A DNA stretch of 64,000 nucleotides from Stachybotrys elegans. Lineage: Eukaryota > Ascomycota > Sordariomycetes > Hypocreales > Stachybotryaceae. Position 1 is the stretch's first letter; every line of letters starts with the position of its first letter. This document shows, piece by piece, positions 11,907-23,195 of the stretch. Both the position numbers and the translations under genes were made by a program. Location of the stretch: contig JAGPNK010000014.1 in NCBI GenBank assembly GCA_020746835.1, positions 1-64,000 on the forward strand, in the 5' to 3' direction. The notes under the pieces were generated by a model. The model searched no databases, was not told the DNA's origin, and saw nothing but the letters and a program-made list of their open reading frames with translations.

Positions 11907-14900
11907 GCTGATTTTTGGGTTGTAAAATCCTTCGATCAGTTAGAAGTAAAGTGTGAATCAATCGCCTTGAATAGGCAGCCCTGGGGAAATGCTGCGCTTA
12001 TATATACATGATGGGAAGCTCTTTAAAGGGGCTAATTCCCCATCTCGTGTATAAGCCACCGCACGATCCCCTGTCTTGCATCCTGCGCATGGAGACGCAT
12101 GGCCGTGTTTACGCCGCCTAAGACGGCCACTCGGTTATTTACATCCGACAAGGCATACCAGATAGCCTGATCAACACAAAAGCCACCTCTATGTACGCGT
12201 TACGAGCTGGTACGGCACGGCGAAGCCGGGGTTATTCGCGTGCCTACCTAACTACGACGCACTGCCGAGACATCATGCGTGCTGTTGTACTATCAATAGA
12301 ACTGGCTCCCATGGGTTTACTCAGGAGTATGTGCCACCATTACGCCCACAAGGCGCACTTTTCAGCCTGGAGAAGCTCAGAGCACCTGACTACTGTTACA
12401 TGTAAAGATCTGCGCGTTGCATTGCGTGCAGCGTGGCGCACACTCTTTCACCGATCATCATCAGGGGAAGCAAGACTAAGGACGGAAATCTCGGCCTTCC
12501 CGGAGTCGGCTCAGCCATCGAGCGCAATGACAGACGAGTTCAATCCCATGTACCAACTGCCTTCATGCACAGCCTGGTTAACTCATACAGTTAGGGGTAC
12601 GTCAAGGTACATACGGTGGTGGCTGGGTCATCTCCAGAAAGGCCATAATACCTTGTTAGTGATGAGCTATTGAGATACTCCTTGTACGTCTTAGGATAAT
12701 CTAGTTGGGAAGGCTACTTATAGAACTTATGTCATTGGAATCAGGGAGTTCCTTGGTATAGGTTGCTAGGAGTATGAAAGCTTAGCACGTATTAACTCTG
12801 TCTGGATGCCCCTAGGATACCCTGGAATGATTTCCGGGTCCTCGATATGGAAGAGACATGATGGTATGTGTGCAAAGAAAGGAAACGGACGATTTGCGAT
12901 GTTTCATTTAAAAAGGGATTACGAATCAGCACAACAACTGAATGTTTAAATATTTAAATATGCTTTTGTGTTCTACTTGTATGGGCAGGAACTTGACTGA
13001 TGTTTGTTAAATGTTTACATCAAGCAACACCTGCAGATGTAAAGGCAGACAATAAGACCAAGACCAACTTCACCGCATCTAACCATAAAAGCGATGAGCC
13101 TCCTTTTCTTCTCCTCTTTTTCTTTCTTCCAGCGCGCAAAATTTCGTTTTTCGAGAAGGAGTAGCTCTGCTGCATAGTCGTGGAGGGCAGTTTCTCCTGG
13201 GAGCAGACTCTCAAGCCATCCCATATAGCTCTGTGGATTATAACTTTGATATGATCTATAGAGCATTACAATTTTGCTAGTATATCGTGCAAAAAACATC
13301 TGTTTTTCTGTTAGTAGTGGCTTATGAATTACATGAGATACTAACCTTAGCTGTCTTTCTCACGAACATTGACCAACTATAGAGGAGAGAGTGTTTCGAT
13401 GAGTTAAGATTTGGCATTTCGGTGAACATAGGCAAAGCCAGTAGTAGGAGCTGAAGTTTGACACAGATTCTTTGAAGACAGTGACACAATGGCCATTTTA
13501 TATATGTGAGCGGAACTTTGTCCCACGTAACTCTGATCACCCGAAGAGCATTGTATCCCACCGATCACGCGCACCATCTTAAGGCAGTGCCAGCTGGGGA
13601 TAGCCACAAGCAGTCTTGTACGTGGTAGCCTGGATCATGACCAAAGTCAGGGGCTGGCTTTCCGAGGACCGCAAGCACCTATTTCGGTCAGTATGACCAA
13701 TTCGACCAGCTATCTGACATAGCCGATTGAAGCGGATGTTCTGGTTCTTGATCTCGAACTGTATGCCTGGGTGGCTTCTGACATCAGCATTATGACCGAT
13801 CTCCATAATGAGAAGGGCAGTGCGGAACGTACGAGGAGCATTGTGTTGCATTCATTTTACTACGCCTCATAGCTAAGTCAGGAGGTCAATATAGAGAAAG
13901 CCAAGGGCAATATTCAGCATTGCTGCAGGAAAGGATCAACAGTCAGGCTGACTGGAGACTTCATTCACCTGCGGTGCTTCCGCGGTAGCGGCCACACTAC
14001 TCGAGCCAGGGCAGATGCATTTGTGGCTTAGAGTAGCCCCTTGACGATGCTCTGTTGCAACCCTGTATTGACTCACGCAGAGCACACAGAGACTTTTTCG
14101 GCTATTCATGAGTGCGCGTCTCGTTGACATGACCATTTACACCACCATGAGGTATTGCTCAGGCTGCTCTGAACGCCAAGGATCATTAGCCCCTGAACGG
14201 CTTCATCAGGTCGCAGTCCAACCTAGGAAGCCCAGTGGCTGAACAACATAGGCGAGACTGCCTTGGCACGTGCTCAAGCTCAGAGAGTGTCTGCTCGCTA
14301 AACTTTACTTTTGGCTTCCACGGTCTGGCGTGTAACGCTTGTGCCCTTGAGTAGATCATGTAACTGAACTCAACTCTTGGTCCCACGGTCGCTTGAGCCT
14401 TCTTCAGGTCTATTTTTCCTTCAGCTGAGGGGGGTTCGGTTATTCACCTGTATGGGCTCAGTCGCCTCTGGACTGCAACGCACGCTATGTCGATCTTGGC
14501 CTTCGCCGGTGGCTATGCTCTCATCAGGCGTCAGCCGCAATGCCGGATCAATCACATCAAAGCTAGTCCTCCGCGACATAACTCTGAATCTGCCTTGGTA
14601 GAGTGGTGCGATCATCCCGGGTTGCAAACTCTCAAAATAACGAGGTGGATACTCGACTACGTGTTGTGCACCGCCATCCTGGCTGGCTGGTGAAATAGGA
14701 AGGAGATTCGTATAACAGAATCGTCGTCGAAGCTGACGTATGAAGACCAAGCGAGACCATATGGCTAGGAACTTCTATATAAGTATGTCACTTTCTCCCT
14801 CCTATCCCTCTTCTTCTTCCTCCTCCTTTCTTTTTCCACTCTCCGTCTCCTCAAAGGTTCTGTCATCGCTCCTCCTCAGCGTCGTGCCATTCTGCTCAAC

Positions 14901-14933
14901 ATCTTCAGTCCCTCTTCCTGGCTGCTCGTCTTC
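11907..14933. other. Long region without a supported gene
   Basis: Several frames of 60-160 codons exist (for example plus 12191-12673; minus 13015-13299, 13579-13851 and 14421-14750). None has a recognised motif, consistent splice structure or clear coding bias, so they are not called. A C/T-rich stretch at 14790-14930 immediately precedes the RING gene and is a plausible fungal core promoter or 5' UTR. Confidence 0.45.
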
Positions 14934-15875
14934 ATGCCTCCAGCCCGCCACCAGCCTCGCAGTTTGCGTCAGGATCCCTTGGGCCTTAGACCTCAACATG
15001 GCCGAGAGCATAGGCGAGGATCCTCCGGGGGGGTTCACTCTGGTCAACAACAGCCTGTTGACACTTTTCACAGCTCTTCTAGCAACGCCAACCTTTCCAA
15101 TCTGGATTGTAATGGTGTCATTCTCCAGCTAGATGCTCGAAAGCTACAAACTACTCGTTTAGGCTTCTTCTTCGGCCAGCACAAAGTCAAGATTGAGGTT
15201 ATCCCCATTGAAGATCAAACCCAGGAAAGCCAGGCTAGTGCAGATACCATCGACCTAACAGACGAGGATACTACCTCTCAAGTCTCCGGTTCAGATACTA
15301 TCGACCTAACAGACGAGGATACTACTGCTCAAGTCTCTATCACTTCTCCACATAGCGTTAAGTGCTTAGGGTGCAGTAAACCTACAGAGAACGCCTACAT
15401 CCTAAGCAGTTGTGGTTGTGTAAGTTACATCACACTTCTGTCTTTACTCTATGATACTTATATAATACAGATGTATTGTGATAGCTGTCTACCTGAGGCG
15501 AAAAGGCACTGCGACGGTAATTGCAAAGATGGGTGCCTCAAGCATAGCTCAACATTGCCATATCGGTTTCAATGTGTTCTACATACTCGATATGGTAGAC
15601 AACTTGTTCAAAAAGCGCCAGGGCTTTCTCATGAGTGCTCTATCTGTTACGAAACAGGGGTTAATGAATGGGTGTTGATGAAACCATGTGGTAGGTGACT
15701 TGTGTGCACCCAATCTTGAGAGGTCATCATTAACCTGATTTATTTTGTAGGGCACTCATTTCACGAGCAATGCTATCTAGAAGCACAGGAGATCCTTCCT
15801 GATACCAAGTGCTTTTACTGTCACCAGCTGACGCATGCAACGCAAAAATTTATAATGCCCTTGAATGGCATTTGA
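14934..15875 (+). CDS. RING-finger protein with two tandem SUMO-interacting motifs (STUbL-like)
   Basis: Exons 14934-15419, 15471-15690 and 15751-15875 give 276 aa. Introns are GTAAGT..ACAG (51 bp, in frame and free of stops, so retention would add 17 codons) and GTAGGT..GTAG. Residues about 104-112 and 121-129 both read 'DTIDLTDED', a hydrophobic core followed by acidic residues as in SUMO-interacting motifs; they arise from a 51-bp tandem duplication. A Cys-rich segment follows ('CLGC...SSCGC...YCDSC'). At about 217-262 there is a RING-H2-type pattern: CSIC, then PCGHSFHEQC, then CFYC. SIMs plus RING is the architecture of SUMO-targeted ubiquitin ligases, which ubiquitinate SUMOylated proteins in the nucleus. 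The short length and N-terminal basic region fit. Substrate unknown. Confidence 0.7.
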
Positions 15876-16703
15876 TTTTCCTAAGTTATCTATTCACACC
15901 GAAAATATGGCAAATTGACTTCGTCATACTTGCTTTTTTTTTTGCGTGATTAGAAGGTGTTAATGGCCTAGGATGCAGATAGAGAATAATGATTATTGTT
16001 CTTTTGAGTTCTATTTGCTCGCTACATTTATTTTAAGATTCTTCTAGCCTATATGCTTCATGGATCCTCCTGGGACGTGATAGGTGTGCGCGTTCTCACA
16101 CTCCCCAGTAGTGGAAGGCTTTTCGATAGGGTGATAGACGCTTAAATGTGGACGGTGTCGTTCGCCAGCAAGAAATCCCTCTCAAGTCCCCCCACCCCCC
16201 GAGGGAAAGGGCTGGCTATTCGCTCTCAGCGGCCCTGGGGTCGATACGAAACAGGGCGTTCTACGTGGGAACGTGGAGATCGTCAGAATCAGCTATTGGC
16301 CGGAGCCAGAGAACAATGCTAGCCTTATAATATATCATACAACTAATACCTATCACTGCAATGAAATCAGGTTTAAGACCTAACTTAGAAGAAAATCGAT
16401 CTTGGAGCTCATCTAACTCAATGTCCTTACTTGAATCTTTTTCAAAATCTCCTTGGCTTGGTTCAGACGGGTCGCCTTCAGTATGTGATTCTTCAGATGA
16501 ACTTTCATCACTATCTAAAGTGTTATCGTTTATGTCTCGATATGCATTCCACTTAGGTGGTTTAATGCTTCTCTTGCAGTACTGTGTTTCTAAGGAATGC
16601 ATCTGTCTTTGCCATTCGCTATTTCCAACATTATTGCAATTGCATGGCCCATAAAGAGGATTCTCATTTGCCTTTAGACGGGCCCCAAGATCCAATCCTG
16701 TAG
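15876..16703. other. Intergenic; acidic minus-strand frame of unknown status
   Basis: A 144-codon minus-strand frame at 16261-16695 has a Ser/Asp/Glu-rich middle ('DESSSEESHTEGDPSEP') and could be an exon of a transposon-associated gene. There is no recognised domain or upstream exon. Otherwise nothing is seen. Confidence 0.3.
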
Positions 16704-17640
16704 CCGGGCATAACCTCGGGCCTAGTTTCAGCTCCTGTTTCAGCTGATCAAACGGAAATACATCCAGGACCAGAGCATATACCTTCTCCAGACGCAGTCA
16801 TAGAAGTTGCCGAGGAAGCCAGTCAGCGCTTTCCCTGCGCTGAGCCCACAGCACTTGGCCGCCCTCCTCCTCTGTCGTCCACACGTATTGTTCCTCAGCC
16901 CCCTGCGATACTGGACAGCCCAGCTCTGGTCTCACCAAGCGCTGCCACCGAAGCACCTCAGACTAAAGAGGTGTCTATCGTCCGCGATCCTTTGGTTCGG
17001 TTGCCACCGCGTTATGATTCTCCGGAGGCCATTTATTCGAGATATGTCACCGCAAGAAGCGCATGGTACGCCGCGCAGCCCCGCGGCGGTATCAAAACCA
17101 ATCAGCAATATCGCAAGGCGAAGGGGCTTCCGCAAAGTACGACAAAAAGAGCTACGAATGGTGCCTAGATTTTAAGCAGATGTCAAAGCGTTGCGTGACT
17201 CGAACAGGGTCGCGAGAATGGACGAAGGAGGAAATGATGGCATATCTAGATTGGTGCAGTGCAGAAGATAAACGCGTTGAAGCCCAAGTTCAGTTCAGTT
17301 CAGTTCAGTTCAGTTCTATTCCTACTCGGTTGTGGCCGCCAATGACTAAAGCAGCTATGCCCGGTTAGCAGGACCTGGCAGACAGCCGAAGCATCCCCAA
17401 GGAGACACCCCACTTCGCCCCATTGTTGAAATGCTTTAGCATGTCCACGAGTATCTCGACCAGAGACATCCAGACATTAATGCCCTGGAAGAGTTTCGCG
17501 CCCACAACATCGTGCTTGGTCCGGAGGTACGAGATGAGCGACGGTTATTGGAGGATGAGGAGGTAGATGGTGCCACGCAGCACAGAGGCCGCATTTCCCA
17601 GTTGAGTCTCAGTGGCTTGGCAGAAGAAATATGAAAGGAG
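16704..17640 (+). pseudogene. Decayed repeat-family gene with frameshift and microsatellite
   Basis: A protein-like frame ends 'YDSPEAIYSRYVTARSAW...KTNQQYRKAKGLPQ' near 17140. It continues in another frame as 'YDKKSYEWCLDFKQMSKR', 'GSREWTKEEMMAYLDW'. A single missing base at about 17139 explains the switch. The frame then runs into a pentanucleotide array (AGTTC)6 at 17287-17316. Further downstream 'INALEEFRAHNIVLGPEVRDE' is still readable, ending with a stop near 17630. I do not know the function. The motif style matches multi-copy hypothetical proteins of plant-associated ascomycetes, so a transposon origin is likely. Confidence 0.45.
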
Positions 17641-17793
17641 ATTGTTAGGTCCTTTTTCTAGCTCGTCGATGATATGCATGAAGTACTCGAGGATTTTTTC
17701 GTTTGCTATCGATCGCTCTTTTAGAGCTAGGCAAGCAGTAGTTTTAATTGATTTAAGGCGTTGTGGTTAGATTCTGGGTTGAGTTGTCTCTTA

Positions 17794-17843
17794 AGTGGAG
17801 TGTACCACTCAGTGGAGTGTACCACTTGATGGAGTGCACCACA
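17794..17843. repeat. Three tandem near-palindromic 16-mers
   Basis: AGTGGAGTGTACCACT occurs at 17794-17809 and again at 17811-17826, followed by a variant TGGAGTGCACCAC near 17830-17842. Each unit is nearly self-complementary (AGTGG...CCACT), so each can form a hairpin. It lies about 100 bp beyond the stop codon of the transporter gene. Confidence 0.8.
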
Positions 17844-17944
17844 CATAATGGGATATGTTATGACATATGCAGCAAGGAGTACTACATTGCCATGTGGCAA
17901 CTTTTATCCATCCATTCCCTCATATACATATAAGCCTTTGTTAA

Positions 17945-19572
17945 TTAGACTGTGTATATGAACCTCGGGCTCTTGTCCCCCAGAGCATTGATTTTGCCCT
18001 CAGTCATACCCGCAACCTTGTGGTCTTCCTCACCAGCCTTACGGCGCTGATTAACACGATGCAAATATAGAGACATGAAGCCATAGATGCAAATGCTAAC
18101 TCCCAACAGAGCTATCGATACCCCGAACCCCATCACGTAGCGAGGGGCATCGGTTGTCGGATATAGCTGCCCAATAAGCGATTAGCATGCGGGTCGTAAT
18201 TAATGGGCGTAGGGTACTTACAAATGGTGCAACAAATCCTGAACAATTGCAGACAGCGATCTGGATTGCCGATGCTGCGGTACGTTTGCCATATCGAGGG
18301 TTGTTGGAAGGTAGCCATGCTATTGGGAGTCCAACCGCAACGAAGAGACCAAGCGCGATCAAGTAAATTGCAAAGTAGTGAACAGCAGAGCTAACTCGAG
18401 CAATCATGATTCCATAGCTAATGATGCAAATGGAGGCGAAAATGACCTGGTAGAGGCCACGTAGCTGATGAACATCGGATATCCTGGCCACGACCAGGTA
18501 AGAAATAGCTCCTACAACATAGCAGGGAACGGTGAGTGCCTGTGCCTGGGGAGCAGTCCATGTGCCCAATCCTATAACGCAATTAAAACTTTTATCCGAA
18601 GCCAGGTCATTTTAGGAAATGAATCATACCTTTGATAATTGAGGGGAGGAAAATGGAAAAGCTGTAAAGCATTGAGTTCACACAGAATTGACCAGCTGCG
18701 AACATCCACACTTTCCAGTCCTTGGCAGCCAGGATTGCGTCTTTCTTATCAAATTCTTCATGGAAGCCGATTTGGCGTTGGAGGCGAGCGCGTAGTAGCT
18801 GCCTCTCGTCTTCGTTCAGAAACCAGGCAGAACCAGGCTCGTCCGCAAGCAAGAGCCAGAGGGCGACTCCACACAACGGTTGGAATGCCTATGAATCCTA
18901 ATTAGCGGCGGCAAGGGCTATGCGATCTCTCGGCTAGTTACCTTCGATAATGAAAATCCACCGCCAACCCGCCATTCCCGCGAGGCCATCCATAAACCCA
19001 ATTCCGTAAGCAAGAAGGCCACCGCATGCCCCTGCGAGCGCAGAACTGACGAAGAGGTAGCCAACTCGTAGGGCAATCTCCTTCTTAGTGTAGAACATTG
19101 TAAGGTAGACGGTAAGACCCGGGAAAAGACCTCCTTCCAAGAGGCCAAGGAGCATGCGAGTAGCGACCAGGCCACCGAAGGTCTGCACAATTCCCGTAAG
19201 GGTTGAGACGATACCCCAACCCACGGTAATGCAAGCAAGCCACCTAGAAGGAGTAAACTTCTTAAGGATTAGATTGCTCGGAACCTCCACCAGGACATAG
19301 GGAATGAAGAGCACAGCAACGGCAATCTGATACTGGTTTCCAACAAGCTTCAGATTATATTCCATGCCAAACAGTCGGGCATTTCCAACGTTCGTTCGGT
19401 CTAGGAAACAGAGAAGGTATGTCATCATAACTGTGGGGACAATATAGTTGTCCAGCTTGCGGACCAGCCGTTTCTCGGCTTGGTGATCGATTTGAGTCAT
19501 CTCCTGTGGTGTTGTCGCGGACCGCTCTTCAACATCCCTTACTGTATGGATATCGACCTTCTCAACAGACAT
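17945..19572 (-). CDS. MFS transporter, DAL5/allantoate permease type, probably frameshifted
   Basis: Start ATG at 19572. Exons (minus) are 19572-18942, then a second exon ending at 18630, 18571-18222 and 18166-17945. The protein has the anion:cation symporter pattern: 'DNYIVPTVMMTYLLCFLDRTNVGNARLFGM', 'GNQYQIAVAVLFIPYVLVEVPSN', 'ATRMLLGLLEGGLFPG' and 'LGTWTAPQAQAL', with about 12 membrane segments. These plasma-membrane permeases take up allantoate, nicotinate, pantothenate and similar organic anions. The natural acceptor at 18889 continues the family motif (EG-IPTVV) but falls out of frame within a GTGTG run near 18870. A cryptic acceptor (exon from 18866) restores a 479-aa frame but skips about 7 conserved residues. 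It is therefore either damaged or mis-spliced. Divergent from the bZIP gene, with 1.2 kb between them. Confidence 0.75.
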
Positions 19573-20777
19573 ATTGAAGATTGGGATCAAGTTCCGGGTG
19601 TAAAGTTGGAAGAGCTAGGGAGGATGGTGATTGACTTTCAGGGTTGCGCAAGGTTGACGAGAAAAGGTTGACGGAAAGGTCGCATGCATGTATTAAAATG
19701 AAGCTTGATTGGAGGAGTCTAGGGCACCCTGCATTTATGTTTTACCACGAGGCCAGTGGTTAGACAATTGGCACCTGCATCCTGGATCGGGGCCGGGTAT
19801 GCATCGCTGTGGGCAGCCTGCTACTATGGTTTTCAGAAGAACAATCAGGTTCATGGTGCCATATCATCCGGCGGCTTTGGATGGCTGGCAGAAGACCCCA
19901 CAGTGGCCCCAAAGTGGCCTCATGTCCTAATCCTATCCAGGTTTGGTTTGGTTTGCTACACTGACTCAGACTCTTTCACGGTCTGCAGGAAGGTTGAGAA
20001 ATTACCGTGGCAATAGCATTCCCGACGGTCGATGAAAGGGGGATTTACACTTCTGCCCCGCGTAGCATTGCTGAATAAGCTACCAAAATGCTCACTCCAC
20101 GATACCCGAGAGTGTTGGTGCAGTACTATGGAATATACGGAGGTTCCCAGAGACTGACACCGGAAGGCTAGCCTCCCGGCCAAGCCGTGCATCAGAGGTA
20201 AATGATGGCTCCATCATTGCTATGGGTTCTCATCAACTGAACACGAGAACAGTTGCGGGGGCTCACCTATGGCTGAGGCGTACATACCACTGTTCTCCGC
20301 AATTGAGGTAACTCTTCCGCTAGTTGCATAGTCTTGCCTCTTATTGAGTTTTGTATATAGCTATAATACCTTCTTTGTTGGTTTCTGTGTGTAGCGGAGC
20401 AGACACTTGAAAAATTCGTCCCTGACTGAGTCCTGACTCCACACTTGAGGACGAATTTCTTGAGTTTGTGCGTCCGCGAAGATCCTATTTGCATCATAAT
20501 GCGTTCATTGTGACGTCATCGGAAAATGTTAGTCAGCGACCTAAAAGGCGATCAGGACGAACTGCCAAAGCGTAACAGGGCCTATGCTCACACTGATGGC
20601 CCCGCTCTCGACATTCCTTACCACTCGCTATTCACAGTCCCAATAGGGCCTTCAGGACGTTACGAGGGGTTGAATTGCTTTATCCTCCTCATAATCCATA
20701 CTCGGCCTTGGTGTATCCATTCACTTGGCAGAATACTATCTTCTTATTTGTCATAAGCCCAGTTCCAGCTTCGAATT
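19573..20777. other. Divergent intergenic region between transporter and bZIP gene
   Basis: No gene is supported. It should hold the promoters of both flanking genes. The only site I recognise is a CRE palindrome at 20511, listed separately. Confidence 0.5.
20511..20518. promoter_or_regulatory. CRE palindrome upstream of the bZIP gene
   Basis: A perfect TGACGTCA sits about 260 bp before the bZIP start codon. This is the classical binding site of ATF/CREB-class bZIP proteins, which is the class the adjacent gene appears to encode. Autoregulation is an inference. Confidence 0.5.
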
Positions 20778-21812
20778 ATGAGGAGCAGTGCTTCCGAAGT
20801 GGCGGCAATGGCGTCTACTACCCCGCTTGCTCTGTCACATGCTCTCGGCAATGTGGCCGGTTTGAACCTTCATCAAGATATTGTCATAGACCCATTGCTA
20901 GATATTTCCTATATGGACTTTTCATCCACAGATTTCTCTCCTCACAATTGGCAACTAGCGAAGCCTCTCGATGGCGGACAGCAATGGGGCCAGTTCAACT
21001 TTCAGTTGAGCTTACTCGACCAGCTTCCGTTTGCCACACCACAACAGACGTCCTCAAACCAACCGACAGCCACTCGAGCTTTCGACACACAATTTCACAA
21101 GAGTACAAGCACGGGTGACCAAGACTACAATGGCAGTCGCGACCCAGAACAAGGCGGCGAGAAGGATGATAAAAACAACATCTTGTCCCCCACCAGCCGC
21201 TCGCAACACTCTTCAAAATCAGCTTCAGTCATGGTATCACCCCGACACTCGCAGTTATCTTTCCCATCGAACCAGCCAGCCATGCCGTCGTCGCCAAAAC
21301 AAGCGTCAGCGCAGAGTCCGAAGCGGAAAATGCGCACTCGCAAGCACAGCGTCAACATGGAAGAGACTAAGCACAACAAGCTCCTAGAACGCAATAGGCA
21401 GGCAGCTTCCAGGTGCCGCCAAAAGAAAAAAGAGTGGGTTCATGACCTGGAAGAGTCCCGAGCAAACCTCGAGGCCAAGAACTCAGACTTACACATGGAG
21501 TACAAGGGGCTCATCCAGGAGGTAATACATATCAAGAATTTGCTTCTGAGCCATGCATTATGCGACGATCCAGCCATCAATGACTGGGTTGAAATGGAAG
21601 GGAGGAAGCATATTGAGAATTCAGCACGTGGTGGAGCATCCAACGTTCACTCACAGAGCATCAAGCCGACTACATCGAAGAAGCAGGCCCGAAATATAGA
21701 TGGGGCCGGTCAGATTGAGAAGCTCTGGAGAAACCGCAACGGCATTCGCAAGGTTAGCAAGCTTGGGGATCGACTTCAGAGCTGGAATAAGCATCAGATG
21801 AAACTGTTTTGA
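20778..21812 (+). CDS. ATF/CREB-type bZIP transcription factor
   Basis: Intronless, 344 aa, starting at ATG 20778. The N-terminal 190 residues are Ser/Gln/Pro-rich and probably regulatory. The basic region at about 197-220 reads 'KHNKLLERNRQAASRCRQKK' (N-x2-AA-x-R-C-R). It is followed by a zipper with heptad Leu/Leu/Leu/Leu/Ile ('DLEESRANLEAKNSDLHMEY...'). This is the Atf1/Atf21 pattern, whose members control stress, sexual development or secondary metabolism in fungi. The last few codons (MKLF then TGA) come from a LINE fragment lying antisense directly downstream, so the native C-terminus may be truncated. Upstream lies a CRE site; the neighbouring gene is a divergent transporter. Confidence 0.85.
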   Translation: MRSSASEVAAMASTTPLALSHALGNVAGLNLHQDIVIDPLLDISYMDFSSTDFSPHNWQLAKPLDGGQQWGQFNFQLSLLDQLPFATPQQTSSNQPTATRAFDTQFHKSTSTGDQDYNGSRDPEQGGEKDDKNNILSPTSRSQHSSKSASVMVSPRHSQLSFPSNQPAMPSSPKQASAQSPKRKMRTRKHSVNMEETKHNKLLERNRQAASRCRQKKKEWVHDLEESRANLEAKNSDLHMEYKGLIQEVIHIKNLLLSHALCDDPAINDWVEMEGRKHIENSARGGASNVHSQSIKPTTSKKQARNIDGAGQIEKLWRNRNGIRKVSKLGDRLQSWNKHQMKLF

Positions 21813-22344
21813 TCTTTGCAATATGCTCATTTCCGCTTTGCTCAATTGCATGGTCTATGTGTGGCTTGAGGGCATGTGGGGTCATGGCTCGGAAATTTCC
21901 TATAGTAACTGGGTCTCTGATGTTCACTATAATTTCACGCTGTGGTTGTGTTGTTGGTGTTCTGTGATTTTGCGGGTTGTGCATGCTAGACGCCAGTCCA
22001 ACCCTCGCTGCCACACTGGCATATGTTTGGGCCAATTCGGTTTGGTGCTGTTGGTTTGCGAGCGTCATTTTCCTCACCATGCTCAACGTTGTCTTGCTGA
22101 TTTCCATGGCTTCCTTGGCGGTGGTGCTCGCCTGCTCTGCGTATGTGGTGGACTTTCGCATTCCCTCAATGGTTCTCTGGACTAAGGCATCGGTTTTGTT
22201 CAGGTCGGTCTGGGTGCTTTCAATTGCGCGTGCGGTGGTTTCTGCGGCTGTTTTTGTCTCGGCGTGTGCGGCTCGTACCGCGTCGTGGACATGGTCGATG
22301 TCGGGGATCTTGGCTAGCTTAGCGAGAAGAGTCAAGGTACCCAT
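21798..22344 (-). pseudogene. LINE (Tad1-like) ORF1 N-terminal fragment
   Basis: Minus-strand frame starting at ATG 22344. It is a coiled-coil protein ('AETKTAAETTARAIESTQTD') followed by 'QTYASVAARVG', 'QREIIVNIRDP' and 'DHAIEQSGNEHIAKIKTVSS', the conserved middle of the gag-like ORF1 of fungal Tad-clade LINEs. It is cut off at about 21800, where it joins the 3' end of the bZIP gene; after that the frame just reads bZIP antisense. Loss of the 3' side is unusual, since LINE copies normally lose the 5' side. The remnant therefore probably results from rearrangement rather than simple truncated insertion. Confidence 0.7.
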
Positions 22345-23195
22345 AAGGGCAGCCCTACTGGCTCGCGGCTCAAGGGGTTGTCCGTTCGTGGGTCGATGAA
22401 GGTCACTGCAGTCTGTAGGTATCAGCTTAGTTTCGCGGCATGCTCGCGATGGTTAGCTGGCCAGTCTGGGGCCGGGGGCCATGGTGTTGCCATAATGCCT
22501 GTGTTACGCTGGGCCATGCAACTGGCTCTCGGCAATCCGATTGACCCTGCGGGCGGGTGTCTTGCTGCTACAAAGGGCTGATTTCAAAAATTTCGTTCTC
22601 GCTGGTTGGGAAGTTTTTCTGGTCAATGCCAGATTTCTCTGCAAAAGCCAAACTTGGATACTTAGATGCTGAGGCCGTGGGACCCACACATAGTAGCGCC
22701 TAGTTTGAATAACGTCGGCGTGGGCATGGGTACTTGACACTAGTTGAGTTGGAATTCAGCTCCGGCTACATGCGCTAGACTCGGACCTCCAATATACGCT
22801 TCTAGACCCGGGCCAGAATTAGCCCCAGAAAATGGACCAGGCAGTTCTAGGCCTTCCAGTGCCAAAACCTGGAAGTCCCTTGGTTCTCTCGCCAACGGCG
22901 ACAGGCTAGAGAACACAGTGTCTCGATCGTCTTGACTAACTCGATAGCGGCACAATCAGGTTCTATACAGTACATGATAAACAAGCCTTATCCGACAAGC
23001 AATACCTAATGTATCCTGTCCGGCTGAGCTACTAGTAGTCGCACTACAAACTCCGTCATGGAGCTAGGCAATGGGAGCTTCTAGAAGGTCGTCATTTCGA
23101 CACCTTCCAATTTCCGCCTCAAGCGTAGATCAGGATCCCATGCAAATTAAACGTCTACAATTCAGACGTTTCCTCTTTCATCAGCGGTTCCAAAA
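22345..23195. other. Intergenic, perhaps LINE 5' leader
   Basis: Nothing is supported beyond possible upstream leader sequence of the LINE fragment (22345-22600). Open frames here lack motifs. Confidence 0.35.

Noticed and set aside
12191..12673. 160-codon plus-strand frame
   Set aside because: No motif, composition like non-coding DNA, and no conserved splice structure around it.
13015..13851. Cluster of short minus-strand frames
   Set aside because: They overlap in different frames, lack motifs, and could not be joined by in-phase introns with confidence.
16361..16654. 97-codon plus-strand frame
   Set aside because: Antisense of an acidic minus-strand frame, no independent support.
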